64,000 nucleotides of DNA from Epilithonimonas mollis (GCF_900142325.1 NZ_FRAM01000001.1:62001-126000), one strand, 5' to 3'. Positions 40,848-50,659 are shown, counted from the first letter of the stretch. Numbers and translations: made by a program. Notes: generated from the sequence alone by a model not told the origin.

Positions 40848-43541
40848 TTACCAACTCACTTTTTCTTTTTCCTCAAACGGAATCTCAGGATTCAGGATTT
40901 CAAAAATCAGGTTTCTGACAGCGTCTTCCACTTCCGGATCTTCAATATCCATGAAATTCAGCGTTTGCGGACCATTATTGACTTCTGCAAAAGACCAGAT
41001 CGCAGTTTGTACATTTTCCGGTTTTATATTTAATGAATTGGTGATGCAGAATTTATAAATTGATAATTGTAACGCTTGTTTATAATCATCCCGAAAGAAT
41101 AATTCCGGTAATTTTTCTTCTTTGTTTTTTCCTAGATTGATGGTCAGGTTTTTCGGCTTTGCCGTTTTATAGTCGATAACCCTGGTAATCCCGTCCAGTC
41201 TGTCGATCCTGTCTATGAAACCATAAAAACTGATTTTGTCGGTTTGGGCTTCATCCAGAAAAAAATCGCAATTGATCTCTTTTTCCAGATCCAGAATCTG
41301 TAGAGCAGCACCATTCTTCACCATTTCCAGATCATATTCTACAATATTGCGCACTACTCTTTTGGCAATTTCTTTGTGGATGTAATTCATTCCCCGTTGG
41401 TAGAACTCCTGCTGGTGTTTCAGCTTCTCAATAGCAAAGTCGATCGCTGGATCTGTCTGTTGAAGTAAATTTTCTAAATCACTAACCGTTAATACCTTAC
41501 CTGTAATGGGATCATGTAGAAACTGCAAAGCATAATGTACCAAATTACCATAATTTCTTTGTGATAATTCTTCCTCGATCTCGCTGGTTTCCCTGGTTTT
41601 GAGAATATGATTAAGATAGAAATCGATCGGATTATAAAGATAAGTCACGAGATGCGAAGGCGAAACACGTTTTTTCCATTCGTTCAGTAGGCGCATGACC
41701 TCCTCATTTTTTTCGATTTTCATCAGTTCCTGAGCAATCGGTTCTGAGGAATTTTCGATAATGATATGTTCGATATCGTGCGGGCTTTCCATTTCCAGTT
41801 GTGTAATGAAACGGCTTTTTTCGCCTGTATTGACACCGGAACTCAACGCATTGTAAAGCAAATGCACGTTCTCCGAATTCTGGATTAATCTGTAAAAATG
41901 ATAAGCATAAATACTGTCATTTTCCAAGAAGGTATTCAGTCCAAAATTCTTGCGGACATCAAACGGAATATAGGTATTCTGGGTATTTCCTAACGGTAAT
42001 TTCCCTTCGTTAACAGATAACAGAATGATATTTTTGAAGTTTGAAAGCCGAGTTTCCAACAGTCCCATAATCTGGAAACCGGCCAGCGGTTCACCCACAA
42101 AATCAATAGTTTCCGAATTGACCAGCTGATTGATGAGAATCTCGAGTGTTTCTATTTTCACATCAATCTGATAAGGCTGCAACTGGTTTCTGATAACTTT
42201 GAAAACATTCTCAAACAAAGCAATATTTTCATACTGAATATCATCCAGCTCTTTGAACTTAAGTTCGTAACAGAACCTAATCAGCAGTTCTAAAAATGTC
42301 TGATAGTTTTCAGGTTTTTGCAGAAGCTGGAAATAACTCAGGTTTCCAAGTAATTCCTGTAACAAGGATTTAGATATATAAACAATGTTTCGTTCTTCTA
42401 TTGCTAAGATAAAATTCCGGATAATTTCAGAATCATTTTCATCATTCGGCAATTCTTCCAGAATTGGCAGAACGTCCGCGTAATAGTAACTGGATGATTT
42501 TTTTTCCTGTTGTTTCTGAAGATAGAAAAGCTTTTTAACCGCATTGCTGAAAGATAGATTCTTCAATGGAAATCCCATAGTGATGTTCACGCTGTCAACA
42601 ACATTTAAACTGTCTAAAACCGCAGGTAAAAGATTCTCATCCAACAGTACCAAAGCGGTTTGTGAGAGTTCTGTTTTGGGGATTTTTTTCAGGATTTGAG
42701 GAAGGAATTTTGCCTGAACGATGTTCCCGGAAACTTCGTAGGTTTTGATATTTTTGGACTGAGAAAACTGATTTTCAATCCATCTGAAATTCCGGCTGTC
42801 ATTGAACTCTTTCCATTTCAAAGTTTCGCGCAGGAACTTTCCGGCTTCCTGTCTTTCGTCATCAATGTAATATCGATCGGCCTGGAAATAAGTCTCAGCT
42901 TTATTCCACTGCAGGAGCTGTCTTACCAACTGTTCCTCTACTCTTGACAGAGCATTGAATCCGCAGAAAATAAATTGACGATTGGTTTCTTTGGCGAAGT
43001 TTTCAATTTTTGAAAATGCTTCCTGGTAGATCATTCCTGAAGTGGCGAGGTTTTCTATCTGCAATTCCGATTTCAATAGTGGCAGGAACTCGTTCATTTT
43101 CCGCCAGAAGTTCAGGTTTCTTTTCCTGGGGTTGTCATCGTCACCGAGATTTTCGCCCCAGTTTTTGATGCGTTCTTCATCCAGCATCCAAAGCAGGATT
43201 TTCTGATCATCATCGGAGAATTTCATCATATCGTCCCAGTCTTTCTGCAGAGTCGGAAACCATTTGAGAAAACCGGAGAAATCTTCAGAAGGATCTATCT
43301 TATTATAAATCCGAAAAGCGAATAACCATAGTGCAATACCTTTTATTTCTATATTTTCTGAAAGTTCTGCAATGAGTTCGTCTATGGTGACAAAATTGGG
43401 TAAAAGTCCTTCGTATTGTTTCTCTTTGAGGATTCTTTTGATGAAGACCATTGGTCTTTTTCCCGGCAAAACGATGTCCAGCCCGGAAATATCCTGATGA
43501 TTTTCTAATAATTCCGAAATAATCTTATGAAGAAACTGCAT
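40848..43541 (-). CDS. PD-(D/E)XK nuclease family protein, AddB/RecB-nuclease-like
   Basis: 897 residues, no signal peptide. The C-terminal 280 residues form a RecB-type nuclease domain: VSPSHLVTYLYNPIDFYLNHIL, then YGNLVHYALQFLHDP with the conserved His, then FYGFIDRIDRLDGITRVIDYKTAKP, where Asp...Asp-Tyr-Lys make the metal site. The N-terminal part begins like AddB/helicase-fold proteins (LDIVLPGKRPMVFIKRILKE) but I see no intact Walker A or DEAD box, as in AddB-like subunits. It probably works with a RecB/AddA-type helicase in double-strand break processing; none is in the window. The ATG directly follows the T tract of the terminator at 43541-43568. Confidence 0.85.
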   Translation of the reverse strand: MQFLHKIISELLENHQDISGLDIVLPGKRPMVFIKRILKEKQYEGLLPNFVTIDELIAELSENIEIKGIALWLFAFRIYNKIDPSEDFSGFLKWFPTLQKDWDDMMKFSDDDQKILLWMLDEERIKNWGENLGDDDNPRKRNLNFWRKMNEFLPLLKSELQIENLATSGMIYQEAFSKIENFAKETNRQFIFCGFNALSRVEEQLVRQLLQWNKAETYFQADRYYIDDERQEAGKFLRETLKWKEFNDSRNFRWIENQFSQSKNIKTYEVSGNIVQAKFLPQILKKIPKTELSQTALVLLDENLLPAVLDSLNVVDSVNITMGFPLKNLSFSNAVKKLFYLQKQQEKKSSSYYYADVLPILEELPNDENDSEIIRNFILAIEERNIVYISKSLLQELLGNLSYFQLLQKPENYQTFLELLIRFCYELKFKELDDIQYENIALFENVFKVIRNQLQPYQIDVKIETLEILINQLVNSETIDFVGEPLAGFQIMGLLETRLSNFKNIILLSVNEGKLPLGNTQNTYIPFDVRKNFGLNTFLENDSIYAYHFYRLIQNSENVHLLYNALSSGVNTGEKSRFITQLEMESPHDIEHIIIENSSEPIAQELMKIEKNEEVMRLLNEWKKRVSPSHLVTYLYNPIDFYLNHILKTRETSEIEEELSQRNYGNLVHYALQFLHDPITGKVLTVSDLENLLQQTDPAIDFAIEKLKHQQEFYQRGMNYIHKEIAKRVVRNIVEYDLEMVKNGAALQILDLEKEINCDFFLDEAQTDKISFYGFIDRIDRLDGITRVIDYKTAKPKNLTINLGKNKEEKLPELFFRDDYKQALQLSIYKFCITNSLNIKPENVQTAIWSFAEVNNGPQTLNFMDIEDPEVEDAVRNLIFEILNPEIPFEEKEKVSW

Positions 43542-43568
43542 AAAAAAAGCCTTTAAAACTTAAAGGCT
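43541..43568 (-). terminator. terminator hairpin abutting the start of the AddB-like gene
   Basis: On the minus strand AGCCTTTA / TAAAGGCT (8 bp, 5-nt loop) is followed by TTTTTTT and then at once by the ATG at 43541. It would end a transcript from upstream, or act as an attenuator in the leader of the AddB-like gene. Confidence 0.7.
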
Positions 43569-43572
43569 CAAT

Positions 43573-43698
43573 TTAATTATTTTTGTTGAATTTAATTACG
43601 GTTTCAATTTTATTTTGTCTCAGAATATTTTCCATATTCTGAGGAATGACAAAATGTGTATTGATCTCTCTGATGATTGTAAAGATAACAAAATCCAT
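43573..43698 (-). CDS. possible small ORF, 41 aa
   Basis: An ATG at 43698 opens MDFVIFTIIREINTHFVIPQ, and the frame stops at 43573, just before the terminator hairpin. The frame stays open upstream to about 43803 without a start codon, giving CDHCSSIEIERK, so it could also be the end of a decayed gene. The upstream part contains TTTCCCGCTATCCGCTATAT, which I remember as a dispersed intergenic sequence in Flavobacteriia. I do not recognise a family and give it low weight. Confidence 0.25.
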   Translation of the reverse strand: MDFVIFTIIREINTHFVIPQNMENILRQNKIETVIKFNKNN

Positions 43699-43809
43699 AG
43701 CCCCGATAGCAGCGGCATCCTTTTTTGTTTTTCTTTCAATTTCTATTGATGAACAATGGTCGCAAACAAAAAAGATATAGCGGATAGCGGGAAATAGCTT
43801 CTAAAAATT

Positions 43810-44223
43810 TTACTCTACAACCACTTTTTTCTGGAGGAAGGTGTTGGTTCCTGCTGAATCTTTTCCTGTGAAAAATTTGAAAATGTAGGTTCCTTTTTTC
43901 TCCGGTTTGAAGTTTACACGGCTTCCGTCTACGTATGTCCCATCCAGACAGGCATCGTTTGTTTTGTATGCAAAATTGGCAACAGTTCTGACAGAATCGT
44001 TGGTGTACTGATAATCGTAGCTGTAGATGCCTTCGCATGCCCGGGTGAATGTGGAATAGAGCTTCATCTCCTGGGTCACGCCCAGCGCCATTGTATCCAT
44101 CGGGATATGAACGCTGTCGATCTTGGCGGCATAGACGCTTGTAATTTCTGAATAGTCATCATTGTCCTTACAAGAGATGGCCAATAATGCTGTTAAAACG
44201 GATAAAATAAAAACATTCTTCAT
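43810..44223 (-). CDS. hypothetical lipoprotein, 137 aa
   Basis: The lipoprotein signal MKNVFILSVLTALLAISC ends at Cys18 and is followed by an acidic linker (KDNDDYSE). The rest is beta-rich, with two further Cys (RACEGIYSYDYQYT and NDACLDGTYVDG) that may form a disulfide. GTYIFKFFTGKDSAGTNTFLQKKVVVE closes the protein in the manner of a small Ig-like fold. No named family is recognised. It lies 12 nt downstream of rsmG on the same strand, so it is probably co-transcribed, although no functional link is evident. Confidence 0.7.
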   Translation of the reverse strand: MKNVFILSVLTALLAISCKDNDDYSEITSVYAAKIDSVHIPMDTMALGVTQEMKLYSTFTRACEGIYSYDYQYTNDSVRTVANFAYKTNDACLDGTYVDGSRVNFKPEKKGTYIFKFFTGKDSAGTNTFLQKKVVVE

Positions 44224-44235
44224 AATCGTTTCTTT

Positions 44236-44871
44236 TTAGTTGTTAAAATTACCTTTTGACAAATAGACTATTTTTTTTGTATCAAAAAATTCGCCATCGA
44301 AGTAGTTTTTGAGGTTGAAAATTTCGCATTTCAATCCAGCCAGTTCTTCTGCCAGCTCGCCGCCTTTGAGATATAGAACGCCGTTATGTTTCGGGTTGAA
44401 CTGTTCTTTTTCAAATTTCCCTCTCAGCCAGGTCAGGAATACCGGCATCTGTGTGACGGCTCTGCTGACTACGAAATGGAATTTTTCTTTTAACTGTTCA
44501 GCTCTCATATGGTGTGCGGTGACATTCTGCAGGCCAAGGCTTTCCGTTACGCCTTTTACTACTGTGATTTTTTTGCCGATGCTGTCGACAAGGGTGAACT
44601 GAACCTGTGGAAATAAAATCGCTAACGGAATCCCGGGAAATCCACCGCCGGTTCCAATGTCTAGGACTTTGGTACCATCTGCGAAATCCATCACTTTTGC
44701 AATTCCTAAAGAATGCAGAATATGCTTCTCATAAAGGCTGTCTGTATCTTTTCTGGAAATGACATTGATTTTCTCATTCCAGTCTTTATACAAAGTTTCC
44801 AGTTCTTCGAATTGTTTTTGCTGTCCGCTGGTAATATCCGGAAAATATTTTAAAATTAAATCTAAAGACAT
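44236..44871 (-). CDS. rsmG: 16S rRNA (guanine-527-N7)-methyltransferase RsmG
   Basis: 211 residues, the usual length. The AdoMet motif I is TKVLDIGTGGGFPGIPLAI (about 67-85). The family motifs NEKINVISRKDTDSLYEKHILHSLG and VVSRAVTQMPVFLTWL, with the Arg-Ala-x(3)-P pattern, are in place. RsmG methylates N7 of G527 in 16S rRNA and affects streptomycin sensitivity. There is no signal peptide. The gene leads a short minus-strand unit with the lipoprotein at 43810. The terminator at 44918-44947 separates it from the large surface-protein gene upstream. Confidence 0.95.
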   Translation of the reverse strand: MSLDLILKYFPDITSGQQKQFEELETLYKDWNEKINVISRKDTDSLYEKHILHSLGIAKVMDFADGTKVLDIGTGGGFPGIPLAILFPQVQFTLVDSIGKKITVVKGVTESLGLQNVTAHHMRAEQLKEKFHFVVSRAVTQMPVFLTWLRGKFEKEQFNPKHNGVLYLKGGELAEELAGLKCEIFNLKNYFDGEFFDTKKIVYLSKGNFNN

Positions 44872-44917
44872 AAGGCGAAATTATGAAAAAGATTTCTGAA
44901 TCGTTCACTATCAGGCA

Positions 44918-44947
44918 CAAAAAAACCATCAAAATAATTTGATGGTT
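44918..44947 (-). terminator. terminator after the large T9SS gene
   Basis: A 10-bp stem AACCATCAAA / TTTGATGGTT with a 4-nt loop is followed on the minus strand by TTTTTTGTG, 23 nt past the stop at 44971. Confidence 0.85.
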
Positions 44948-44970
44948 AAAAATAGTTTTTCAAATTTGTG

Positions 44971-47900
44971 CTATTTTAAAACTTTTTTTGTCATCGTTGT
45001 ATTCTTAGAAATCACTTTTATAATGTACATACCTTCTGCAAGGTTTACTTTGTTAATATTTAATTCTTTCTTAGCATTTTTTGTGTTGAATAATAATCTT
45101 CCTACTGAATCGTAAAGACTCACCTCATCCAGGTTATCTTCTGACTTCACTATGAAGTTCTCGGTATCTTTTGTGATAATGATTCCTTTTTTGACATTGT
45201 TGTCTACACCTAATGTTCCTGAAGATTTGTAAACCACTTCGAATCTATCATCATACTGTCCCGCATTAGTACTGAATACATAAGGGTTATCTGTAATATT
45301 GACCGTTTTGTCCAGATACTTGTCCTTCAGATAAACCGCCTGATTTGAATCAAAAATCCCGTTTCTGTCAGTCATAGTAATTGTATAGTTACCGGAAACC
45401 GACGCTTTGAAACCTAGTTTAGAAATATCTTCAATACTAAACTGAGGCTGTTTTGCCTGTATAGCCAGTTTATGATTATCAAGAATACTCCAGAATGAAT
45501 CGCTTCCGATGGCTAAAAGATCCGCATCATAATCCGCATCAAACCCATCAGTTGCATTGGCTACATAGCCGATAAGGATTTCGTTATTCACATCTGTCGG
45601 CGACTTGAACTCCAGCCAGAATCTGTTTTTCTGAGCGCCTTTATTGTAATAATTTGCAATATCAGGTGTTCTCATATCGTTGGTAAAATTCAGAGGCTGG
45701 TTTTTCCCTTGTTGTTTTGCCTGTATTAAAAATCCTTGTCCAACCGAGATGTTACCGTTCGGCTTTTTGTTATTGTATCCGAAATATGTTGCAGAAGCAC
45801 CACCAACCGATGTTAAGATAGCATAATTGTTACCACTATAGTTACTACCTTGCTGAGTAGTTATGCTTGAGTCATTATTTGTCCAGAAATAGGCAATACC
45901 AAACATTTTTGATTTATTATACTCATAAAAATCGTCAAAACTCAGATTGGAAGGATATGGATTACCAACCATATTGTACCCTTTCTGTGCGTTGGTCCAC
46001 TTCAAGTTATAAGAATTGATATCACCATTTTGTGGTGTTCCTACAAACTGGAATGATGCCGGCGGCGTAGAAACTGTAACATTCTCCGGGAAGCTATTTT
46101 TCCCACGGATTGCATATCCTCTTGCAGGTTCGAAAACAGAAGCTGAGTTCAATGTAATTTCATTAGCAATGGATGACACAAACGTATCCTTAGCCTCATT
46201 GTAAACATAGAATAAATTCCAAGGAGTACCGGTACCTGTTCCTCCATTAGCTGGGTTGTATCCATCAGAGAATTGATAAAGATTCTGTCCTGTAACCGGA
46301 GATGACCAGTAATTGAAGCCCTTCTTAGGGATAATTGCCAATTTCTTTACCGTCAGGCTTCCTGTATTCTGTGCAGATCCTTTTTGCAAGAGGTTTGCAT
46401 TGTGATCTACTACAAAAGAAGACGCCGTCGTATTGTTATTAGCTATCTGACCATTAACCGTGATATAACCACCTGTATTTACGGTCAAAGTTCCGCCAGC
46501 TTTTATTGTTAGGTTCTGACTTTCGAAATTCCCGTACGATGTAGTATTATATGCGGTTTCAATAATTGCATTTTTAGTTGCAGTAGGCGTCCCATTACTC
46601 CAGTGCGGGCTTGCAGGATTCGTCCATATTGTATCATTGCTTGCATACACATAGTTATAGAATATTCCGTCGATTTCTGGGCCTAAACCACCCGGAAGAT
46701 ATTGGAAAACATATTGTACATAATCTGTATTGTAAAGGTATAACCTTACATAGACCTTTTCGCCCGGTTCTACTTTCAGTGTATTATCAAAGTTGAAAGT
46801 TTTCAGCGTATATGTATCGGTCACTGTTCCGGTTGCCATTACTGTATATGCAGAGAAATCAGCATTTTTGGAATAACGTAACTCGTATGTTGCTCCGTTG
46901 GTACCTTTTGCGATATAGCTGAATGTTTTCGGCTCTATTGTTTTATTTGTACTGATGTTATCCAGTATAAACTGTGTATATTTTGCAGTATTAATAGGAC
47001 TTCCTGTTCCGTTATTCTGGCTTACGATGTAATAGGCTTTGGGATTTGTTTCTCCCCCAACATTCACTGTTACGCCACCGGCAGTTGTCATCTGCGTGCT
47101 ATTGATGAATGACTCGAAAGGAGTGGCATTAAAGTTATTCAGATCCCAACGGATAAGTGGTGTTGTAGCATTTGGATTATTGGAAATACTAACAGTTGCG
47201 GAATTTGACACACCATATTCATTGGTTATATAATATGAAAAAGAATCAGAACCAACATAATCTTTTGAAGGGATATAGTTGATGGTTTTATCAGCATTCA
47301 GACTTGTGAAGCCATGCGATGGCTGTGTGAACGTCAATGAGTTAACCTTGTTACTGTAGTCATCATTAATCAACACATTGATATCAATATCATTGTTAAC
47401 GATATTAGTAACTGTATCATTATATGCAATCGGCGCAGCAGAGCTGTATTCGGTATTACCGCTGAAAGCAGGGCCAACGCTGCCTCCATCGTTGAGAAGG
47501 ATTTCAAAAGCATTCCATGTATTATATACATAGATTCTCAGATATACAACCTGTCCGTCAGTTGCTATAGGTCTGGAAAAATTCGTTACCGGAATTGTTG
47601 ATACAGCATTTGTTACTGTTGTTTCCGGCAGCACATTGAAAGCTGTGGCAAAATTGTCCAGAGAGTAATCAATTTTGATTCTAGCATCGCCTCCGTCTGT
47701 TCTGCAAAGAAATTTGAAATCGGATAAATATAATTTATATCCATTTTTCGGGCTGATTGTAAACTGGATATATTTTGACTTATCAATAGTTTCAACATTC
47801 TTATCCGGCCATCCGGTTGTATGGAAAGCATTGTAACCTGGTATATTAAGATACTGAGCATAAGAAAGATCAGCCGTAGAAGTCATCTTTTCAACGGTAA

Positions 47901-49086
47901 CCTTATTGTTATATTTTGTCGGTATATAGTTGGAATTATTCCATCGTGCTATCACCGATGTCACATTCTCAATCACATCAATGCTGACAGTAGCTTCATT
48001 GGATAAACCTGTAGAATTAGCGGCTTTGTATTTGAAAGAATCTGTACCCAGATATCCTATTTCTGGCTTATAAGTTACATCTGTAGTTCCATTTACAGTA
48101 ACAGTACCGTGAGCCGGTTGTTGAGTGACAGTCACCCCACTTATAGCCAAAACGGAAGTATCATTACTCAGGACATTGAAATTTGCCTCATTATTTTTAT
48201 AAACAGTATAAGAATCATTATTGGCAACTGGTACAGCTGTATTCGGGTCTTCAATGATATTTATGCTAACAGTGGCCTCATTAGATAATCCTGTGCTGTT
48301 CCCCGCTTTGTATTTGAAAGAATCTGTACCTGTATATCCGGTTGCAGGTTTGTAAGTAACATTCGTAGCACCGTTTACAACCAATGTTCCGTGAACTGGC
48401 TGCTGAGTTATCGAGATACTGCTGATAGTGGTTCCGGATACATCATTACTTAGAATATTGAAGTTAGTATCCGTATTTTTATAGATTGTATAGCTGTCAT
48501 TATTAGCTACCGGTGCAACTGCCTGCGCTTCCGTCAGCTTCAAAGTATTGGCTTTGATTTTCCATCCTGCGCTCCAGTTATTACCAGAAGAAAAGAAACG
48601 CACAACTAATGTCTGGGTTCCTGTTAATGTTATGTTTAAAGGAATATTCTTAACCGGATTTGAACTAATGGATTCATTATCAATAAGCGTAACAGTATTA
48701 GGATTACTAAAAAAATCAAATGTACCAATGCTATTTGCATTCGGAGCGATGTAATATTTTATTGTATAGTTAGTAGGACCCGGATTGAGTTTTTCCTGTT
48801 CGAAGGCAAGGTTTGAAATTTTCAGTGCGCCACCATTGGAAGATCCTACTGAAAATCCGAAAAACCGGTAATGCTCTATATTTCCATTATTCCAACCCGT
48901 TACAGTCATTCCCTGCGCTGCATAAGAAATCGGATTCTGGTCGGTTGTGATGGCGCTTGCATTTACTCGGCTATCATTATAAGCTACGTTTCCGCTGGAA
49001 GTCAAACCCCATCTCACTAATTCCGTCTGTGCAAATAACATGTTTGCAAAAAGAATTACAACTAGTAAAAAGTAGTGTTTTCTCAT
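44971..49086 (-). CDS. large T9SS-exported surface protein with Ig/cadherin-like repeats
   Basis: I start at the ATG at 49086, which opens a signal peptide (MRKHYFLLVVILFANMLFAQ): 1371 residues. Three tandem beta modules of the bacterial Ig/cadherin-like type follow, each with x-A-x-N-D-(S/T)...N-(I/V)-L-x-N-D and G-(T/S)-D-S-F-x-Y: VANNDSYTIYKN, VANNDSYTVYKN and IAYNDTVTNIVN. Between and after them are beta-rich adhesin-like regions (WSSPVTGQNLYQFSDGYNP, YNMVGNPYPSNLSFDDFY) and a C-terminal sorting domain (VSLYDSVGRLLFNTKN ... AEGMYIIKVISKNTTMTKKVLK). It is expected at the cell surface, probably in adhesion. The upstream palindrome and the neighbouring LuxR-type gene suggest regulation. Confidence 0.88.
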   Translation of the reverse strand: MRKHYFLLVVILFANMLFAQTELVRWGLTSSGNVAYNDSRVNASAITTDQNPISYAAQGMTVTGWNNGNIEHYRFFGFSVGSSNGGALKISNLAFEQEKLNPGPTNYTIKYYIAPNANSIGTFDFFSNPNTVTLIDNESISSNPVKNIPLNITLTGTQTLVVRFFSSGNNWSAGWKIKANTLKLTEAQAVAPVANNDSYTIYKNTDTNFNILSNDVSGTTISSISITQQPVHGTLVVNGATNVTYKPATGYTGTDSFKYKAGNSTGLSNEATVSINIIEDPNTAVPVANNDSYTVYKNNEANFNVLSNDTSVLAISGVTVTQQPAHGTVTVNGTTDVTYKPEIGYLGTDSFKYKAANSTGLSNEATVSIDVIENVTSVIARWNNSNYIPTKYNNKVTVEKMTSTADLSYAQYLNIPGYNAFHTTGWPDKNVETIDKSKYIQFTISPKNGYKLYLSDFKFLCRTDGGDARIKIDYSLDNFATAFNVLPETTVTNAVSTIPVTNFSRPIATDGQVVYLRIYVYNTWNAFEILLNDGGSVGPAFSGNTEYSSAAPIAYNDTVTNIVNNDIDINVLINDDYSNKVNSLTFTQPSHGFTSLNADKTINYIPSKDYVGSDSFSYYITNEYGVSNSATVSISNNPNATTPLIRWDLNNFNATPFESFINSTQMTTAGGVTVNVGGETNPKAYYIVSQNNGTGSPINTAKYTQFILDNISTNKTIEPKTFSYIAKGTNGATYELRYSKNADFSAYTVMATGTVTDTYTLKTFNFDNTLKVEPGEKVYVRLYLYNTDYVQYVFQYLPGGLGPEIDGIFYNYVYASNDTIWTNPASPHWSNGTPTATKNAIIETAYNTTSYGNFESQNLTIKAGGTLTVNTGGYITVNGQIANNNTTASSFVVDHNANLLQKGSAQNTGSLTVKKLAIIPKKGFNYWSSPVTGQNLYQFSDGYNPANGGTGTGTPWNLFYVYNEAKDTFVSSIANEITLNSASVFEPARGYAIRGKNSFPENVTVSTPPASFQFVGTPQNGDINSYNLKWTNAQKGYNMVGNPYPSNLSFDDFYEYNKSKMFGIAYFWTNNDSSITTQQGSNYSGNNYAILTSVGGASATYFGYNNKKPNGNISVGQGFLIQAKQQGKNQPLNFTNDMRTPDIANYYNKGAQKNRFWLEFKSPTDVNNEILIGYVANATDGFDADYDADLLAIGSDSFWSILDNHKLAIQAKQPQFSIEDISKLGFKASVSGNYTITMTDRNGIFDSNQAVYLKDKYLDKTVNITDNPYVFSTNAGQYDDRFEVVYKSSGTLGVDNNVKKGIIITKDTENFIVKSEDNLDEVSLYDSVGRLLFNTKNAKKELNINKVNLAEGMYIIKVISKNTTMTKKVLK

Positions 49087-49327
49087 CGTCTTAAATTTGT
49101 TTTTTTGAGCGTGCAAAATTATATTATTATTAAAACTTTATAGTTAACTTATGCTAAGAACAGTTTTGATTTTTTAAATATTAGAACATTAATTGTTCTG
49201 ACATTTACATGATTTCCTTATCGTTTTTTTGTCTGAAACTATTTGTTCGTTTTTGACAATGCAAAATTATTAATTATCTCATGAAAAATAAAATTAATGC
49301 AGCTAAACACCTGTGTTTAAAGCAAAA

Positions 49328-49345
49328 ACTACCCCTTGGGGTAGT
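49328..49345. promoter_or_regulatory. 18-bp perfect palindrome, candidate operator
   Basis: ACTACCCC-TT-GGGGTAGT is an uninterrupted palindrome about 240 bp upstream of the T9SS gene start and 64 bp past the stop of the LuxR-type regulator. It is not followed by a T tract on either strand, so it is unlikely to be a terminator. Dyad sites of this size suit LuxR/NarL-type dimers. Confidence 0.55.
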
Positions 49346-49407
49346 CTCTGTATGGGCGATGTAGTAGGTAGTTTTACGGAGTTGTATGGGAAATGTAGTA
49401 GGTAATT
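49346..49407. repeat. two 34-bp direct repeats
   Basis: TGTATGGGCGATGTAGTAGG and TGTATGGGAAATGTAGTAGG are followed by TAGTTTT and TAATTTT respectively. They lie in direct repeat 34 bp apart between the palindrome and the 3' end of the LuxR-type gene. Confidence 0.65.
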
Positions 49408-49408
49408 T

Positions 49409-50659
49409 TCAGATTTTTTCTGTCAGTTTTTTAAAAAAATCTTTCCTGTCACTGATATTTAAAATAGCATAAATATTTTTGATATGATATTTTACGGTAC
49501 TTTCACTTATGAAAAGTTTGTCTGCAATTTCTTTATTAGAAAGACCATCCGCCATGTGGATCAAAAGTTCTTTTTGACGGTCCGTAAGATTCTCTGAATC
49601 CAGGAAAAAATATCGATTTGAATTGAAATAATTATTTTCGGAAATATTATTAGCGGAACCTATTTCATATTTCATCTGATCCATCGCTTCCTGTATTTTC
49701 AGCTTGTCATTCTTTATACGTTTTGATTTTTTGTAGAAATAAAATGCAATCAGAATGCTAAGAAAAATAACCATAACAAGCAATATTGTTCTCCTCAGAA
49801 TATCGGACTCCTCTTTTTTCACCTGCCCTTTTTCTGTATAAACTTTATCAACAATATGCATTTCGGAAACTGTTGTGTTCAGATTCTCCAGCCTTCTTAG
49901 CGAATCTAATGCAGAACTGATAAGGTAAGCTTTACCAAACAGTTTGTTTTCTTTATAGATCCGTTCCATTTCCGACGCTGCAAAAATTTTATACTTAAGA
50001 ATATTACAGCTGTCAGAGATCTGCATGCTTTTACGATAGACCTCTTCAGCCTTCTGTATGTTTTTCTTTTTGCTGTAAAGGGTCATCATCTTGACATAGA
50101 CCGTCGGAAGATTGCAATGACTTACGGATTTCATAATGTCCAGAGCGAGCTTATACTTTATCTCTGCAGCTTCGAATTTGTTTTGCAGCAGCAAAAGATA
50201 ACCTTCCTGCATCAGAATATAAGACTGATCCTCGGGAATAGGACTTTTATATTTCTGGGATGCAATACGTTCCATCACCTGCTTGGATTTTTGGAAATCA
50301 TTATTGTCAAAATAAACAAAAGCAAGTTCATACTCGATTCTCATTCTCAGAACGTTATCATCAGGAAATCCTTTTAAAAGCGCCCTGGACTTATTCAGAT
50401 TATCAATGCACATCATATAATCTCCAACACTGCGATATGTGCCTGCAAGGAAAAATAGTATATACGCTTTTTCTTGTTTTGTTAATTTTCCAGCCAACAG
50501 AATATCAGAAAGCTTTTTTTGGGAAAGCCTGTAATTACCTGCACGGTTATTCTGAATAACTTCCTCCTCCACAGAATCCATATTCAGGTTTTGAGCACTG
50601 AAAAAAACAGAAATAAAGAGCGAAAAAACAATTAAGGACTTAATAAAGCTATCATTCAT
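49409..50659 (-). CDS. membrane-bound TPR regulator with LuxR-type HTH
   Basis: 416 residues. A signal or N-terminal anchor (FIKSLIVFSLFISVFFSAQN) precedes a TPR-rich region (about 25-270; YILFFLAGTYRSVGDYMMCIDNLNKS, YILMQEGYLLLLQNKFEAAEIKYKLALDI, YSKKKNIQKAEEVYRKSM). A membrane helix lies at about 290-307 (ILLVMVIFLSILIAFYFY), then a short linker and a LuxR HTH (LTDRQKELLIHMADGLSNKEIADKLFISESTVKYHIKNIYAIL). The layout puts the TPRs outside and the DNA-binding domain inside, a one-component membrane regulator common in Bacteroidota. It ends 323 bp before the T9SS surface-protein gene on the same strand, which may be its target. Confidence 0.85.
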   Translation of the reverse strand: MNDSFIKSLIVFSLFISVFFSAQNLNMDSVEEEVIQNNRAGNYRLSQKKLSDILLAGKLTKQEKAYILFFLAGTYRSVGDYMMCIDNLNKSRALLKGFPDDNVLRMRIEYELAFVYFDNNDFQKSKQVMERIASQKYKSPIPEDQSYILMQEGYLLLLQNKFEAAEIKYKLALDIMKSVSHCNLPTVYVKMMTLYSKKKNIQKAEEVYRKSMQISDSCNILKYKIFAASEMERIYKENKLFGKAYLISSALDSLRRLENLNTTVSEMHIVDKVYTEKGQVKKEESDILRRTILLVMVIFLSILIAFYFYKKSKRIKNDKLKIQEAMDQMKYEIGSANNISENNYFNSNRYFFLDSENLTDRQKELLIHMADGLSNKEIADKLFISESTVKYHIKNIYAILNISDRKDFFKKLTEKI

